A stretch of DNA of 64,000 nt. It comes from Amyloporia xantha (Eukaryota > Basidiomycota > Agaricomycetes > Polyporales > Adustoporiaceae). Of this stretch, positions 19,580 to 33,814 are shown one piece after another (the stretch's first letter is position 1; every line of letters begins with the position of its first letter). The translations under genes were made by a program, and so were the position numbers. Location of the stretch: positions 186,001-250,000 of the forward strand of contig JAYKKR010000026.1 of the NCBI GenBank assembly GCA_036971615.1. Direction: 5' to 3'. Below the pieces are notes generated by a model. The model saw nothing but the letters and a program-made list of their open reading frames with translations. It searched no databases and had not been told where the DNA came from.

Positions 19580-22500
19580 ATGGACAAGTTCACGACCCTT
19601 GAACCTGTCAGGCTGTATGCGTCCTCTCATTCTACTTCAGCTACTGCCGGCCGCGCGCCCTCGAAGAACGCAGGGGTTCCATCCAACCCACACGTCAGGG
19701 GCCCTCCTCCTTTTCAGCTCATAGGTCGCCTCCCTGCAGACCTTCACATCTTGATCCTTACTCACCTAGCTGTGCCGGACTTGCCTGCGTACTCCCAATC
19801 ATCTAGGGCATTAGCTAATCTTGCCAGGGATGAACGTGTATGGGAAACGCGCTGGAATGCCTTCGGTGTCGAAAGGAGTAATCTAGGCGGTGTGCTTGAT
19901 GCCCTGGAGGAGAAGATGAAGACCCAGAATGCAGTGACGAAGGGCCAAGCCCCTCCCACATTAGCTGTTGACATAGTCGACGACGAGTTTGGTGAGTTCG
20001 CAGCAGTCGACGCTCAAGCAGACGAGATGGGGGACTTCATCGGGACCTTCAGTGGTGCTGCGATCCATAGTCCACGCTCTCCGAGAAATAGTCCTACGCC
20101 CTCTAAGCCCTCCTTTCGCGCCCTCTATATTCGGGCACATACTCTTCTCAAAACGCTCATCCCCGCCTTGTCTGCCCCGCCCCACGCTGTTCTCTCCGCC
20201 CTCTTCCCTTCGCCTGCTCCACCCCTCCGTCAGCAAGCGCATACGCTTCGGCTCTTGTCATACTATCTGTCACCCCGAGTGAAGCCCTTGCGCTCATGGC
20301 AGTCGCTTAGTGCTGCCCTACGGGCCGCGATTGATCGCTTTGAAGACGGCCTACTCACGGCATTCGATGTCGCCGATAGTAAAGGTAACGAGCCTGCAAT
20401 GAAGGAAGCTGCGGAGGCCAGCTGGGAGGTATGGGATCGTTCCGAAGGCGCTTGGGAGCTGGGAGCGATGTGGGCTGAGAAGAGGGAAATATTGTATGAA
20501 CAAAGCAAATGGAAAGCTCTTGACAACTTCACGTACGTAGACCACACGCCTTCGCTTCAGACTGTTTCACAATATCTGTAGAAAGGACGGCCAACTGGAC
20601 TTCGACGCTATGGATGCTTTCATAGGTGCAGTCCTCGCAGCTTTGAAGGAGCACGGTGCAAGAGCAGTACGAGTGTTTCCTCCAGAAACAAATGTTCTCC
20701 TTGCGTTTTCCGACCGCCTTGCGAATGACGTGGTAAGCTGTCATATTTCTTTCTTAGGATATATTTACCAGTCGTCTCACCCGTATGCTGTATTTTCGGC
20801 CAGGTGGCCGAATATATATCACCGTTGCTGAACCGGGCCCGAGAAATCTCAAATGAAACGTTCCTGAAGGCAACCGCGGCCAGCTTTAAAGAAGCGTGGC
20901 GCATAGTCGACGTCATCGTTGAAGTTGCCGCAGAACGAGACGACTCGCTGGTCTCTAAAACGCAAGCAGAAGATGTGGTGTGAGCTGGCACCGTATGCGT
21001 TAAATTCAGGATTCAGTACGACATGCTTGCATTACAGGTACCGGATGTTCGAAGTGAACATGGATGAGTATCTTGACGAGGAAGTGGAATTCGTCAAGCA
21101 GTGCTTTGAGGTGACCTGCGGAGGCTGGGAGACACAGGTACGTCTCCTTATTTGTCTCCAAATGCAGCATTTTATTAATTGAATTTACAGCTATCGAACC
21201 AGACAACAGTGCCAACTACAGCGCCGGACCATGTACGCTTTCTGGGTTCTCAGAACCCTGCACAAGTGAAACGCACTGTCCTTGCTTCTTTTACTGACGT
21301 CCTCCTACTCCCTGTAACCATCGTTCCTCGCACAGTGGGAAAAGCTGTCGGGGCAGCCTTCACTTCTGGCAGCAATGCTGCTGTTCAGGGAATTTCTATG
21401 TTGAATCCACAGCGCTGGGGAGGGAGTGCCGGCAGCGATACAGCGCAACGCGGGTCGCGAGGGTTCGGTCGCTTGAGTGGCTGGAGTAGGAATGAGAACG
21501 AAAAGAGCTGGTACACGCGCGACTTCAGCAAGAGCGGTGATGAAACTTTGTTCGAAATCGGAGATGTGGATGAAGATGAGAAACTGGACAATAAACATGG
21601 AGTAGAGAAGGAAGAAAAAGACGAAAAAGCGCGTTGTGAGTTTCTTCCACATCGGTGTAGCTTCAGAGATGAACATTTACAGCATCAATGTCTTCGGCGA
21701 CCACTGTGGACGTTGCGAGTACTGCACCCACGTCGATATCCTCCAGTCGAATGTCTACGCCGAATCCTTCAAGCACGACCACTCCCCTCGAAACCCTTGA
21801 TCTTCTTCTGTCGTTAGACATCGCTCTAGAGCTCATTCATGCGGACCGGGAATCGTTGAAGCGTGCCGAAACGTTTTCAGGCTATCCAGGCCAATATGGA
21901 CATCGCGTGCGCGATACGCTCGAAGAAATATTCGTACTACTGCTGCAGGCGCTTAGCGAAAGACACATTCGACCAGGGTTCGAGACGTGAGTAATGATAG
22001 CCCTTGCTGTTGTACAGTAGGCATTTCCTGACATGTCAAATAGGGCGACAGAACAGATGAAAACGTACCAGCCCGCAGAACATGAGGAGACTCGCAGCGT
22101 TGCTCCTTTGCTGCAGTTCTTTGAGCTCGTCCACGTTGGTGACACTATGCAATCCATGGTTCAGGTGTACTTTGACAAGGAATTGGTGAGTTGTTTGTAA
22201 TTACCTCTAGATTTTTGCATTGAACCCGATTCTAGGTACCCCACATTGATCGTACGGACTTCCTAAATACGGTAGTTCGCGAAAAGAAGCGGTTCGAAGA
22301 TATTTTGGATGACTGCGTCGCTGCTGGGCTTAATGCTGGAACTGACGCACTGATGAATCAGGCAAGTTTGGAGCTTATTTCACTCGCGTGCGGTGCTAAT
22401 ACAGGTCATCTATCAGGTAGAACATATCATTATGAAATTCACTAAACCTCGCGAGTATTACCCTCCTGAAGACGCTCCGCTTGATCTTGGTCCGACGCAA

Positions 22501-23113
22501 GGCTGCGTAGAGGCTATACAATGCTTGAGGATGCACTGCCAGCTACTGAAAGGAAGCACGAGCAAAGAAGTGCTGGAGGTGTTCTATCAGGAAATTGGCA
22601 TTCGTCTCATTGGGTGAGTGTCCTGCTGTCATAAAGGGTCTTGACCTAATGTCTCACGGACGCTCGTGCTCATAGAATCATACAGAAGCATTTGAAGCGG
22701 CAAATCATATCTCTCACAGGAGGCTTTCAAGTCATAGCGGATCTAAACGCTTATTACGCGTTCATATCTTCCTTAAAGGTGAAATCCCATCCATTAGGCT
22801 GATGATGTCCATCTGAACCACCCACGTAGGTTAGCAGTATCGCGGCTGAATTTTCATATTTGAAGATGCTTGGACACGTATATGTAGTAGAGGATGCGAA
22901 GGATTTAGCACAGATTGTGAGAGATGTGACGCGGTATGGTGGTGCTTATAAGCCTGAGGTAGGCATTCCAGTTCCCTGTTCATTCATGGCTCACATTTGT
23001 CACAGGATATCTATGAGTTTATTCAAAGACGAGCCGATTGGAAGAAGATCGAAAAGACAGTTGATAAGACCATGTATAACCTCAGTTTTAAGGAGGACTG
23101 CGCAATTTGTTGA
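19580..23113 (+). CDS. RCY1: Recyclin-1 (F-box plus Sec10-like), endocytic recycling
   Basis: Twelve exons join in frame to 981 residues. Introns: 20533-20581, 20733-20803, 20980-21037, 21138-21190, 21636-21682, 21987-22043, 22186-22235, 22362-22404, 22614-22675, 22779-22829 and 22959-23005. An F-box lies near residues 48-90 (LIGRLPADLHILILTHLAVP). The rest is helical and matches Sec10-like parts of recyclins: VLLLPVTIVPRTVGKAVGAAF, LLLSLDIALELIHADRESL, FVKQCFEVTCGGW and LGHVYVVEDAKDLAQIV. Recyclin-1 couples an F-box to vesicle recycling from endosomes to the plasma membrane with Rab GTPases. Intron 8 uses a GC-AG pair (CAG|GCAAGT). The N-terminal F-box distinguishes it from exocyst Sec10. 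Confidence 0.88.
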
Positions 23114-23373
23114 TACACCATTACTTGACTCGAATAGCAGCGCTAGCGTCCTCTCCTGCATCCGGGCTTATCTGTGAAACGACATTCCGCTGTCAGGAAC
23201 GACAGCTCAACTAACGCTGAACTATGACATAGTTCTCCTTAAGGCAGATCTTGATAGTACATGGAGCTATTAATCATCGATCACTTATACCGCGCATTGC
23301 GCAGTGCGCATTGCAGCCAGTGGCACACTCCTCTTTCCTCACCTTCCACTATCATAAACTACACCCTGCTCCC

Positions 23374-23874
23374 ATGGTCCCGTCAGAATTTTCCCTTCGC
23401 TTACAGCACGGTTTGCCTGTCTCCTCGTCAATTATCATCGCACGTTTAGTTTATTTTGGCGCAGGTATCACAGGAGGCTTCGCTCCTCCTACTCCGAGCG
23501 CCATTTACACTATAACTGGAGCTCCGTCCCAATCTGCGTTCCTCGTCACCGCTGCAGTGCGCCCGGACGGAACGCCTTCTCTTCAGGATGCTACGAGCAA
23601 GTCCCTCTCAGCCGCCGATGAGAGCGCGACTACTCTGCTCGGAGAATTATATAACATCTTGAAGTCTATCCCCACCGAGTATCCCCCTGGTAGCCAGGAT
23701 ATCTACGGCATGGATACGAGTATAGCTTTTGGGAGTGAGGACCTCATGTGGATGAATGGTGGTCCTGAGGGTTGTGGTAACGGCACTAGTGAAAGGCAGG
23801 CTACTGAGGAAGACAAACGGAAGTTCAAGAGAGCGGTCGATATCGTGACTCAATTGACAGAGAAAGCATCGTGA
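23374..23874 (+). CDS. Conserved hypothetical protein
   Basis: The frame opens MVPSEFSLRLQHG and ends QLTEKAS. A 54-bp in-frame intron is probable at 23411-23464 (GTTTGC to GCGCAG); removing it gives LRLQHGITGGFAPPTPSAIY and a 148-residue product, otherwise 166. The body mixes TITGAPSQSAFLVTA, ESATTLLGELYNILKSIP and a charged C-terminal helix. I do not recognise a domain. The gene lies between recyclin-1 and the convergent ECM11-like gene and has coding-like composition throughout. Confidence 0.6.
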   Translation: MVPSEFSLRLQHGLPVSSSIIIARLVYFGAGITGGFAPPTPSAIYTITGAPSQSAFLVTAAVRPDGTPSLQDATSKSLSAADESATTLLGELYNILKSIPTEYPPGSQDIYGMDTSIAFGSEDLMWMNGGPEGCGNGTSERQATEEDKRKFKRAVDIVTQLTEKAS

Positions 23875-24028
23875 TTGGGATCGGCGTCCTGACAGGCTGT
23901 AGGGTATTACAACGAATAGGATACAAACGACATGATAATGTGACCACATTGCAACGACAATCCGAAAGTACCATCCCAAGACCAAGAACAAACACGGGCA
24001 GAGCTCCAGGAATTTCTTATCGGGTTTG

Positions 24029-25726
24029 TCAATCATCACCTCCAACCACTGTTCGCACCTTGCTGTCGGACTGCTTGCCTCCTACGACATTCCCGCCATC
24101 GCGAACCAAGCTCTCTCGTGCTTCTTGCAATGTTTGCTCACGGTCGGTGAGGACCGTTCGATGCACAGACACCGCTGAATGCAGAGAGGCATACAAAGAA
24201 AGCTTCGATCTGCTCAGCGTGAGTACGACCAGGTCCACAATTCGGCAGAACAGACTTACGTCATATGATCTTTCACCTGGATGAGCCCATCAGCATACAT
24301 ACAATCGATACAGGGATAAGTCAATACGAACAAAATCGAGCATCTTCGCAAACTTGTTCGTCAATTCTGCAGAATCCCGTTCATGCTATTAGGACACAAA
24401 GACTAGAGGGTTGCTCAAATACGACGTGGACGCACCGTCGGCACCAGCCTTCCAATCGTCCATCGAGCACTCGGACCACTTCTTCTTTGCCTCCTCGTAG
24501 GCTTCTATATGCGAATCTACGTACACATTGAGCTCATGGCCAAAAACTCTGTGCAACACATGCTGGCTATGCCCCTGGTCCACGTCTCTCGGGGGAAGGG
24601 CAGATGGCTGTGCATACGGCGAGTCGAGCTGATAATGCTGCGCAGCGGGAAGGGTCCCACTACCTGACTGACCCGCCACCATCGAGTACTGTGAAGCCGG
24701 GGTGGATTGACGAGAGTAAGGCGGTGGGAAGTCATGCTGCGCATATAAGCAGTCAGCATGTACAAGGCGAACTCGACTGCATTGACTGACCGAAAGGGCA
24801 TCTGGTTTGTATCTCTTCGCCTCGTTCCCGTAGTCGTGCTGTTCATCTTCATCAATGCGCTCAACACGTTTTCCAGTCCTTCTGAGAGCCCGAATCGGGT
24901 AGTTCTCGCCTTCGCTGTCCTGGCGAGGTATCCTGGCATGTTCCTGCGCGTCAAAGTCATTGTAATCATTCGGAGCACGTTCGCAATGTGCGGCCTCATG
25001 AGGCTCGTTGAGTTCCTCTTCCTCGATAACTTCACTTATCTTTTCCAGTGAAGGGTGAGATGCAATATGGGTACGGCTCTTCGGCCGAATAGGGTCGTAG
25101 GTAGTAGGAAACATGCGTCTATCGGACGACTGGGTGACAGTTTGCGACATGTGATGTCCGTCAGGTTTGTCAGAGGCAGTATTGTGAGCAGAAGTGGGTA
25201 TATGCGCCGCGTTGGAGCTCAATTCGTCCGCAGAAGTGGTGGACTGAAGCTTTGAAGGCAGCGGGTGGGGAGGAGCCCGGAAACCATGCATTGATATAAA
25301 TCCAGAAGAGCTAGGGAAGAAAGGCGACGACGGCCTCGGAGCTGCAACGCGTAGTGCTTGATGGTTGGGATTCGATAGAAGAGGCTTGGGCGAGCGGGAA
25401 CGAGCGGTAGCATCTTCGAAGGATTTACGAGACTTTCCAGAAATATGACTTGACTGTAGCGGCTTGTTCTTCACGAAGGCAGATATATTGAGGGGCCTGT
25501 TGACCAATTTTTGCAGGGGGGGCAAATCAGCGTCCGTTGCATGGGTTTGATGACTGTCTAATTGAGTATCCACTTTTTCACCGGGATTTGAAGAGGACAA
25601 GAGTCCGTTGGAGCAGAGAGGTTCATGAACCAGTTGAGGAGACGATGCTGCATTGTGATCAGATTGGTTTGTGTTAAGACGAGAAGCCGGCCGCTGAGGA
25701 ACGAAGGGGGTTCGGGCACTCATCAC
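24029..25726 (-). CDS. ECM11-like protein (disordered N-terminus, helical C-terminus)
   Basis: Four exons, 25726-24436, 24366-24332, 24276-24260 and 24209-24029, give about 507 residues. The first 400 are disordered and Ser/Pro-rich. The last 120 are helical: DSHIEAYEEAKKKWSECS, LTNKFAKMLDFVKDHMT and REQTLQEARESLVRDGG. This order fits the C-terminal domain of fungal ECM11 proteins; yeast Ecm11 acts in the synaptonemal complex. The second intron needs a GTTCGT donor (24331), which keeps the frame; the obvious GTATGT alternative would leave an intron too short. The family call is by general pattern only. Confidence 0.55.
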
Positions 25727-26170
25727 CAGAGTCTGTGGTCCAATGTCAAAGAGGTACGAGAGAGATACACAGCTGATCCACTAAGAGTGCGTCAAGAGGC
25801 AATCACAAGAGAGACGTTATCCCAGCATCCGCCGTACACTCTTGGCACGGTCCAGAGAAACAAAACCGTCCACTCGATGTCAGAAAAAGCCACCAATAGA
25901 CAATATTATAGACACGTTCACTGAGTCGAAATATCCTAGGAGGCTTTGAGGTGGGCTACTAAGTCGACGTCGACAACAAGATGTCCTGAGCAAGTCCTGA
26001 GCATGAAATCCAGCATTGAAAGTCACGTGCCTCTGCCTGCTATTTATGCTTGCCAGTGCTTGGCACTTGCCCCAGACCCCGTCCTCTGACGCTATACACA
26101 CACTCTGTTGCATGCATATAGCCAGCTTGCTACAGGGTACTGTACTTGCCATTTGCCATAGACAGCGCAC
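25727..26170. promoter_or_regulatory. Divergent promoter region, ECM11-like / thioesterase
   Basis: This 444-bp gap separates two outward-reading genes. I see no extra gene and no clear TATA box. Confidence 0.4.
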
Positions 26171-26699
26171 ATGATGGAGGATGATCTCCGAAGGCGACGG
26201 CGATCACAGTACCCCTTCTTCCTGTCATATCGTACTCGGTGGTTAGCGCAAAGTTCAGACTAATTTGCTGAGCACATTGAAGCTAATATTGTCTCCCAGG
26301 AGTGACAACGACCAGTATGCTCACGTCAACAACTCCATTTACTACCATCTCTTTGATTCCATCGTCAATACATACCTGATGAAACACTGCCAACTCTCTC
26401 CGACCGGGTCCTCACACATCGGACTTGTCGTTTCGTCTTTCTGCCATTACTTCTCCCCTATCTCGTTCCCTGCTGTAGCCGATCTCGGTTTGAGAGTGAG
26501 CAAGCTCGGTACGAGCTCAGTGACGTACGAAGTAGGTGTGTTTGAAGAGGGAAAGGAGGTTCCCAGCGCGGTCGGTGGATACACTCATGTGTTTGTAGAG
26601 AGCAGGAGCAGGAAGAGTGCACCTATGAACAAGGAGATACGGGAGGGTCTTGCTAAGTTGTCTGCCCCGATCCTGACACATGCACAGGCTAAACTGTAA
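26171..26699 (+). CDS. Hotdog-fold acyl-CoA thioesterase (4HBT family)
   Basis: Two exons, 26171-26238 and 26300-26699, join as YRTR-SDNDQYAHVNNS and give 155 residues (or 154 from the second Met). The SDNDQYxHVNN motif, then YYHLFDSIVNTYL, is the signature of 4HBT thioesterases; the Asp is the likely catalytic residue. Later FPAVADLGLRVSKLG and SVTYEVGVFEEGK are the beta strands of the hotdog. It probably hydrolyses acyl-CoA thioesters in the cytosol or mitochondria; the substrate is not predictable. Length fits the single-domain family. Confidence 0.82.
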
Positions 26700-27346
26700 C
26701 ACTCATTCCTGAATCAGTACTCCTTTACATCCAGAGTTACGTCGTGAGTTCCCATATTACAACTTCTAACGTGATGAGCACAGCTCACTGAAGATCCGGA
26801 ATCCGTTGGGATTCGCAGCTATGTATTGCCATACGCTGCTGATTTGCACGGGATGACATGTGTCGGTCTCATTTTCCTCGCGCTATGTCATAAGCTGTAA
26901 TAGCATGTGAAAGGTACCGACTCATAATACCCCAGAGGGCATTCAATACCATTGTGTTGCTTGTATCAGAAAATCATGAATTGTCAGACGTCTTCTCGAA
27001 CTTGAGGTAAGCTACAAGGCATGGTTCCATTGTGATAGAGGATATTCATGAGGACCCTTTCAAGGGATAACACGTACTGTAGCCCACCCGACTTCGAGAG
27101 ATTCGCTGTGGGATACGTGCCAAAATTCACGAGCTTGCTTAGTATTCTATATTGAGGCATACAGTACGACATGCTCGCCGTCGAATATATTGTCCTTCCG
27201 CACCACGGATGCCAAATACATCAATATGTGACAAACTCTACTTTGAGACGCTCGAGTCAAATCATACCCATCACGAACCTCCTGTACTAAGTACCCTTCC
27301 CCATCCGACAATATGGTGAACGTACTATAGCAGAACCCTGGGCCTA
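26700..27346. other. Convergent intergenic region
   Basis: This 647-bp stretch between two 3' ends shows only short frames without coding signs. It should contain both polyadenylation sites. Confidence 0.4.
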
Positions 27347-28821
27347 TCAAAGCTTGCTCCTATCCCACTGAGGAGCCGGTTCACCATTCAGGATGGCGCA
27401 GATTGCCTCTGCGAGCCCGAGAGGCTGAGTTTGGACGATCTGTTTTCCAGGGAGAGGTCGGGCGGTAAGTTATGTTGTAGATGACGTCGATCGACCATCA
27501 CATCCGATCGATCAAAATACACATCAACCTCGCAAGAGTGAGTTCACTGACCAAATGATCACAGTTCGACACCCTCCTCACAGACGCATGCTTGCCGAGT
27601 GTGCCATGCGTCAACACACGATCTTTTATATGATCTGGTCTACAGGAACAACGAAAGGGTATTAGCCAGGCCTTAGTATCGCCAATACGACCACACGTAC
27701 ATGAGGTCATTTGAAGGAGCATACAGGATGTGCACCGGGTACGCAGAGCAGAGTGTGGCAAGGTACCTGAAGCTGCGCACGCAGCCACTGTTGTCTTGGT
27801 CGATATAGCACGCCTTACGGTTGTAAAATCACCGGTCAATCAAATGCATTTCAGGTCGTTCATGTAGGTCAGTAAAAATTATTGTAAAAAATGCTGGCAT
27901 ACCAATTCCTGCGCTTTTGTACACTTTAGTGTCACGCCTTCCGTCATGTCCGAAAATCCGAGACTAGGAAGATCACGCATTCCATAATCCTTGACAGGGT
28001 GATTCTCAGCGTAGTTCAAGATGAAAGCGGGTATTGACAGTGCTCACCACGTATGCCTTCAGAACACGCTCATCCCAGGATTTGAAGCCTGCACGAGACT
28101 TCAGCCAAGCGAAGGCATCCTCGCGAGATGCGAAAATGTCACGGCGCTTTCGCACACTCTTGATGAGGTGCTGCCCGAACTCCAATTTTGGGGGCAAGCA
28201 GACCGGCTCTACGAGGATGAAAGATTTGAAGGAAATCTTTGGCCAGAATGTATTGGACAAGATTCTGTGTTCGTCATACAGTGTGAGCAGCGGTATGACA
28301 CATTAGCAAATATGGACGCACAGCCCGACAGCACCCATAGAATGACCAACACCGACGAGATTGCGCGTGTTAAAATCAGTATCCACGCCTTTGCCGAGTC
28401 CTGCAAGGAATATATGTATGGCACGAGCGTACTCCCCCCAATCTACTGGCATTAAAACAGAAGGAATTAAGCTGACTACGAACGTAACAGTCGAATATAC
28501 AATCAGAGATGACACACAGCTGCGATATCCCCACTGAAGGGTGGCCTCGTTCAGAACTGCAGCATCTCCGTGGTTCGGGCAGTCAATACTCCATACGTCT
28601 CGTATCTGGATGTCCCGCTGCCCGGCCAGAATTTCGTACAAGTGCCCTACTGTCGGCTCCCATTGTTCTTTGTGGGACCCTATGCCATGAGCTAGGATTA
28701 ATGTGAGTGCGTCCGGACAGTCTGAGGAGATCTCTGGGTCCCAGTATCGTCTGGCAGTAATGAAGAGAGGGTATTCCGGACGAGGGTCGCAGACGTAGGA
28801 CTCGTTACTGAGGACAACCAT
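27347..28821 (-). CDS. Alpha/beta hydrolase (paralogue 1)
   Basis: Seven exons, 28821-28518, 28445-28322, 28264-28048, 27989-27903, 27813-27701, 27639-27552 and 27439-27347, give 341 residues. The nucleophile elbow is GVGHSMGAVG; the oxyanion-side motif is LILAHGIGSHKEQW; the catalytic His is in VSNCDHL near the C-terminus. It is an esterase or lipase-like enzyme of unknown substrate. Four of seven exons have exactly the same length as in the plus-strand gene at 44098-45514, and exon 2 does as well, so the two are duplicates. The C-terminus ends QWDRSKL, against QWEKSKL in the paralogue. Confidence 0.82.
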
Positions 28822-29126
28822 GGTGGGTCACTGCAACAGTCTGTTCTAGTCATAGTCATGAGAATGTTCTTCGTCTGTATCATGCTAAGATGATGAGAAG
28901 AAGATGCGAACGGTAGGGAGTTAAACATGATTGGATGGACAACACGGTCGCTTGCAAGTGGAACATCATATGGACGGAGGGAGCCCGTCCGCAAGTAAGT
29001 TATCTAATCTATTTCCTCATATGGGTATGCTGCATCTTTTGATCTACTCTCATCTCAAAGCAATCTGCAGATATAATCTGAGACTCTGTCTCATCCTCCA
29101 TAGACTTACAGCGAACAACCAAGGAA
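28822..29126. promoter_or_regulatory. Divergent promoter, hydrolase 1 / DUS3
   Basis: A 305-bp interval between two outward-reading starts. No further gene is seen. Confidence 0.4.
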
Positions 29127-31837
29127 ATGGCCAGCGACTCGCTCCCCCCTGGAACAGCATCTATAAAGGCTGAGTACGCCTATTTTCATTGTACAGATAG
29201 CATACATGCTGATTTCATATTAGGTTTCTCATCTCAGTTGCTCCCCGCGCTGTGCCCGACGATGATGCGGCGGAAGGCAGCACTAGCCATGTAAATGGAA
29301 GAAGAGACGACGATGGTTCTGGTCCAGATGGGGGCGCTGGCAAGAAACTGTCTGGCGCCCAGCGCAAAAAGCTCTCAAAAGAGGAGAAGAAGAATAAGCG
29401 CGGTGCGAATAAAGGTCGGCGTTTCCAAAAGGTCCGCGATGAAGTCGAATTGTGCTGGCGTATAGCTAGCGGAAAGGAATGCGAGTTTGGGGAAGAGTAC
29501 GCATCTAGTTACAAGATTTTCCACCGCAAATTTACTCCCAATAACACAGATGCCGTTTCACGCACGATATCCCCGCCTACCTCGCTGCAAAGCCCCGTGA
29601 CATCCATTTTCCTTCTCCAGATGCCCTCACTGAAGTCCCTCCTTACGTGCAACCACCTCCGGACGCAGAGATGATCGATGAAAAGCTCCCCTCCGTTGAC
29701 TTTTCTACCAAGTGCCCTGTTTTTGAGAGGACCGGAGAATGTAAGCACGGTCTGAAGTGTCGCTTCCTTGGTGGACATGTTCGGGGAGGGGACAACGGCG
29801 TGCTTCAGTTGACCACAGACGAGGAGAAAAAAGCGCGTGCTGCATCAGCCGAGACTGAGCTGAACTTCATCGACCCCAATACCTTAAAGCTTATCCGTAC
29901 CAAAAAGGTACGACTTTTCCCCGAGTTGCTCGCTGTGTTTTCTCAGAAGTAGGCGCTCGTAGTATCCACACCCAATATCAGATGGATACCTAAAGGAGCT
30001 CCAGGACGCAGTAGCGGAAGACGCTAAGGGCGGTGTAGATGTCGAGCCATCTGATACAGCTCCCCAGTCCATATCCACAGGTGAATCCGAACAACCAGCA
30101 AAAGGACTTTCTCAGGAACCAGACAGGTCTCAAGACGATACTCCTGACGTGCCAGTCCGCTTTGCCGAAAAGAAGCGGCTGCATTGGTCTGGGAAAACGT
30201 GTGAGTTGGGCCTTCTCCCGGACACTCGGAGCTAACTACAATGCCAAATTATAGATCTCGCACCTTTGACTACGGTCGGGAACTTAGTACGTAGAACAAT
30301 GTAGGATCGTTTACTGTCCCGATGCTGATACTACGTGATAGCCATTCCGTCGTCTCTGCATCGACTACGGCGTGGACATTACTTGTGGCGAGAGTAAGTA
30401 GCATCTCTAAGTTGACTACTGTATACTGATTACCGTCTTCCATCCTCAGTGGGCCTCGGGCTCTCATTCCTCCAGGGATCCAAAGAAGAGTGGTCTCTCG
30501 TCAGGCGACATCCATCCGAGTCTATCTTTGGCGTGCAGATTGCCGGTAGCAAACCCGCGCTGCTTGTTCCCGCCGCCGAAACTATCGGGCGCGAATGCGC
30601 AGGGAATCTTGACTTCGTGGATGTCAACTGTGGTTGTCCAATTGATCTGGTGTACAAGACAGGGAGTGGCTCAGCTTGTAAGCATTTCCACTCGGTCGAC
30701 ATGAAAACGACAGTGATATATTTACATTGTGATATCTCATTTAATGCATTGTAGTACTGGATGCTGCTGGTAAACTGGGCAAGATCGTCGTGGGCATGAA
30801 CAAAGCTCTCGGCGAAATCCCTGTAACAGTGAAGCTTCGCACCGGGGTCAAAGATGGGCGGAACACTGCTCATAAGCTCATGCCACGCCTAGGGCGTGAG
30901 TTCGGAGTCTCCGCGATGACGGTAATTCTTGCGTTCCATTGACTGTAGTTTATACTGTCATTGACTGACACTCGTGGTTGTTGAAGCTGCACGGCCGTAC
31001 GCGGCAACAGCGTTATACAAAGCTCGCAGACTGGCAGTACATCAAGCAGTGTGTCGAAGCCGTGCGTGCACAGGAGGAAGAGGAAGACCGTGCGCATCCA
31101 TAACATCTTCTAAACTCTGTTATCTTATAATGTGTATATCCAGTGCCACCGGTGCCGATTTTCGGTGGTGGCGATTGTTTCTCTGCGGAAGATTATTGGC
31201 AGAAAATGGAAACTAGCGGGGTTGATGGTATCATGATCGGGCGTGGTGCCCTCATCAAGCCTTGGATATTCACGGAGGTCAAGGAGCGCAGGGAGTGGGA
31301 TATCAGCTCGCGAGAAAGACTGGATTTGGCCCGAAAGGTCCGTATGGTGATTTAGAACAAGAAGTATCGCTCTCGCTGACCTGTCCTGACACTTCACAGT
31401 ATGCAGAATATGGACTGAAGTACGTGCCCTCCATGTTGATGGACGTCAGGAGTAGATGTTGATCCCCTTCCAGCCACTTCGGCTCAGACACCGCCGGTAT
31501 AAATACCACGCGGCGGTATCTCTGCGAGGCGCTTTCGTTCCAATATCGTTACATCCCCATCGGCCTGCTCGAGACGCTTCCAGGGAGAATCAATGACCGC
31601 GCACCTGCATTCCGTGGGCGAGACGAGCTAGGTATCGTATCTGCCGTCTCTTGGTGTCGTTCATGCTGACCAATCGCCCAATGGTGCGGCATTTCCGTAG
31701 AAACGCTGTTAGCCAGCGCGGATAGCAGAGATTGGGTAAAGATCTCGGAGATGTTCCTGGGTCCTGCACCCGAGACGTGGACCTTCACTCCGAAGCACAA
31801 GAGCAATGCTTATGGGAGCGAAGAAAGTCAAGGTTGA
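29127..31837 (+). CDS. DUS3: tRNA-dihydrouridine(47) synthase DUS3
   Basis: Thirteen exons join in frame to 668 residues. The enzyme reduces uridine 47 in tRNA using FMN and NAD(P)H. The N-terminus has a basic Lys-rich patch ([20 protein letters not shown]) and two CCCH zinc fingers (CEFGEECRFTH and [13 protein letters not shown]). The catalytic barrel shows [17 protein letters not shown], the active-site cysteine in [20 protein letters not shown], then [17 protein letters not shown] and the FMN-phosphate motifs [14 protein letters not shown] and [16 protein letters not shown]. Key internal splices: exon 3 starts at 29550, exon 4 at 29963 ([13 protein letters not shown]). Exons as small as 20 bp (31400-31419) are required to keep the frame. 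Length and domain order are normal for Dus3. Confidence 0.93.
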
Positions 31838-32182
31838 GAGGTAAATCCTTGCGACGTTGTAGCATTAGAAGTCAATTCCACATGAGCAGACTGCTATGAA
31901 CACTCTTGTCTCAGGTAAATATGTGCTACATGCTTGGGCAGCCCGCATACATAATGTCTGCGTTGCACTGAAGCGAACTGCGCACTTGTGTGGTAGCCAG
32001 CTATCTGCAGATAAGACACTAATGCAACACTACTAACGCATATCACACATCAGCTCAGGACGACAAGAGATATCATTCTGGCCGCTCAGCAAGTGAAGCG
32101 GAAGTATAGGTGTACAATGTGAAGCCTGACACTCATCCAACGGTTCGCAGCATCGCGCCTCCGGCCATGACACGCCTTATCA
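31838..32182. other. Convergent intergenic region
   Basis: This 345-bp gap lies between the 3' ends of DUS3 and the enoyl-CoA hydratase gene. Nothing else is seen. Confidence 0.4.
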
Positions 32183-33322
<1,140 letters not shown>

Positions 33323-33814
33323 GGCTAGATGTCCTGAATGACCGGAGCGAGAGACTAAGGTTTGTTCGATAGATGTGTGATAGGAGCTGGCTGCCGTCGT
33401 GGACGTACTGTACTTCAGAAAACCTGGGGTCAATTCAATGTGGTTTGTCGTGTGGAGGACGCGTTGACAAGACACTCAGGGGACAGAAACAGCAGGACTG
33501 TGGTCGTGCATATATATCACCTGCATTGTTCACGCTTCACCGGTAGGGATGAGAGTTAGAACCGGGGGACGTTACTCAGACTCTACCACGCCGAGGCTAA
33601 CCCGACGCAGCTGACCACGCCAGCTGCATCTGCACCGTGTTTATTGCATCATACAAGCCATTCGTCACTTCCTCACCGTCAGATATATATTCAATATAAT
33701 TATTCAATGAGCATGCTTCCCACGTCCTCCGTGTTCGTTATTGATGCGATATAATACAATATGCAAGGTTCCAAGGTCCTAGACAGCACCGCCCACCACA
33801 GCGTCCCCGCGCCC
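33323..33814. promoter_or_regulatory. Upstream region of enoyl-CoA hydratase gene
   Basis: This 492-bp gap separates the hydratase start from the 3' end of the Hikeshi gene, both on the minus strand. It should contain the hydratase promoter and the Hikeshi polyadenylation site. Confidence 0.4.
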
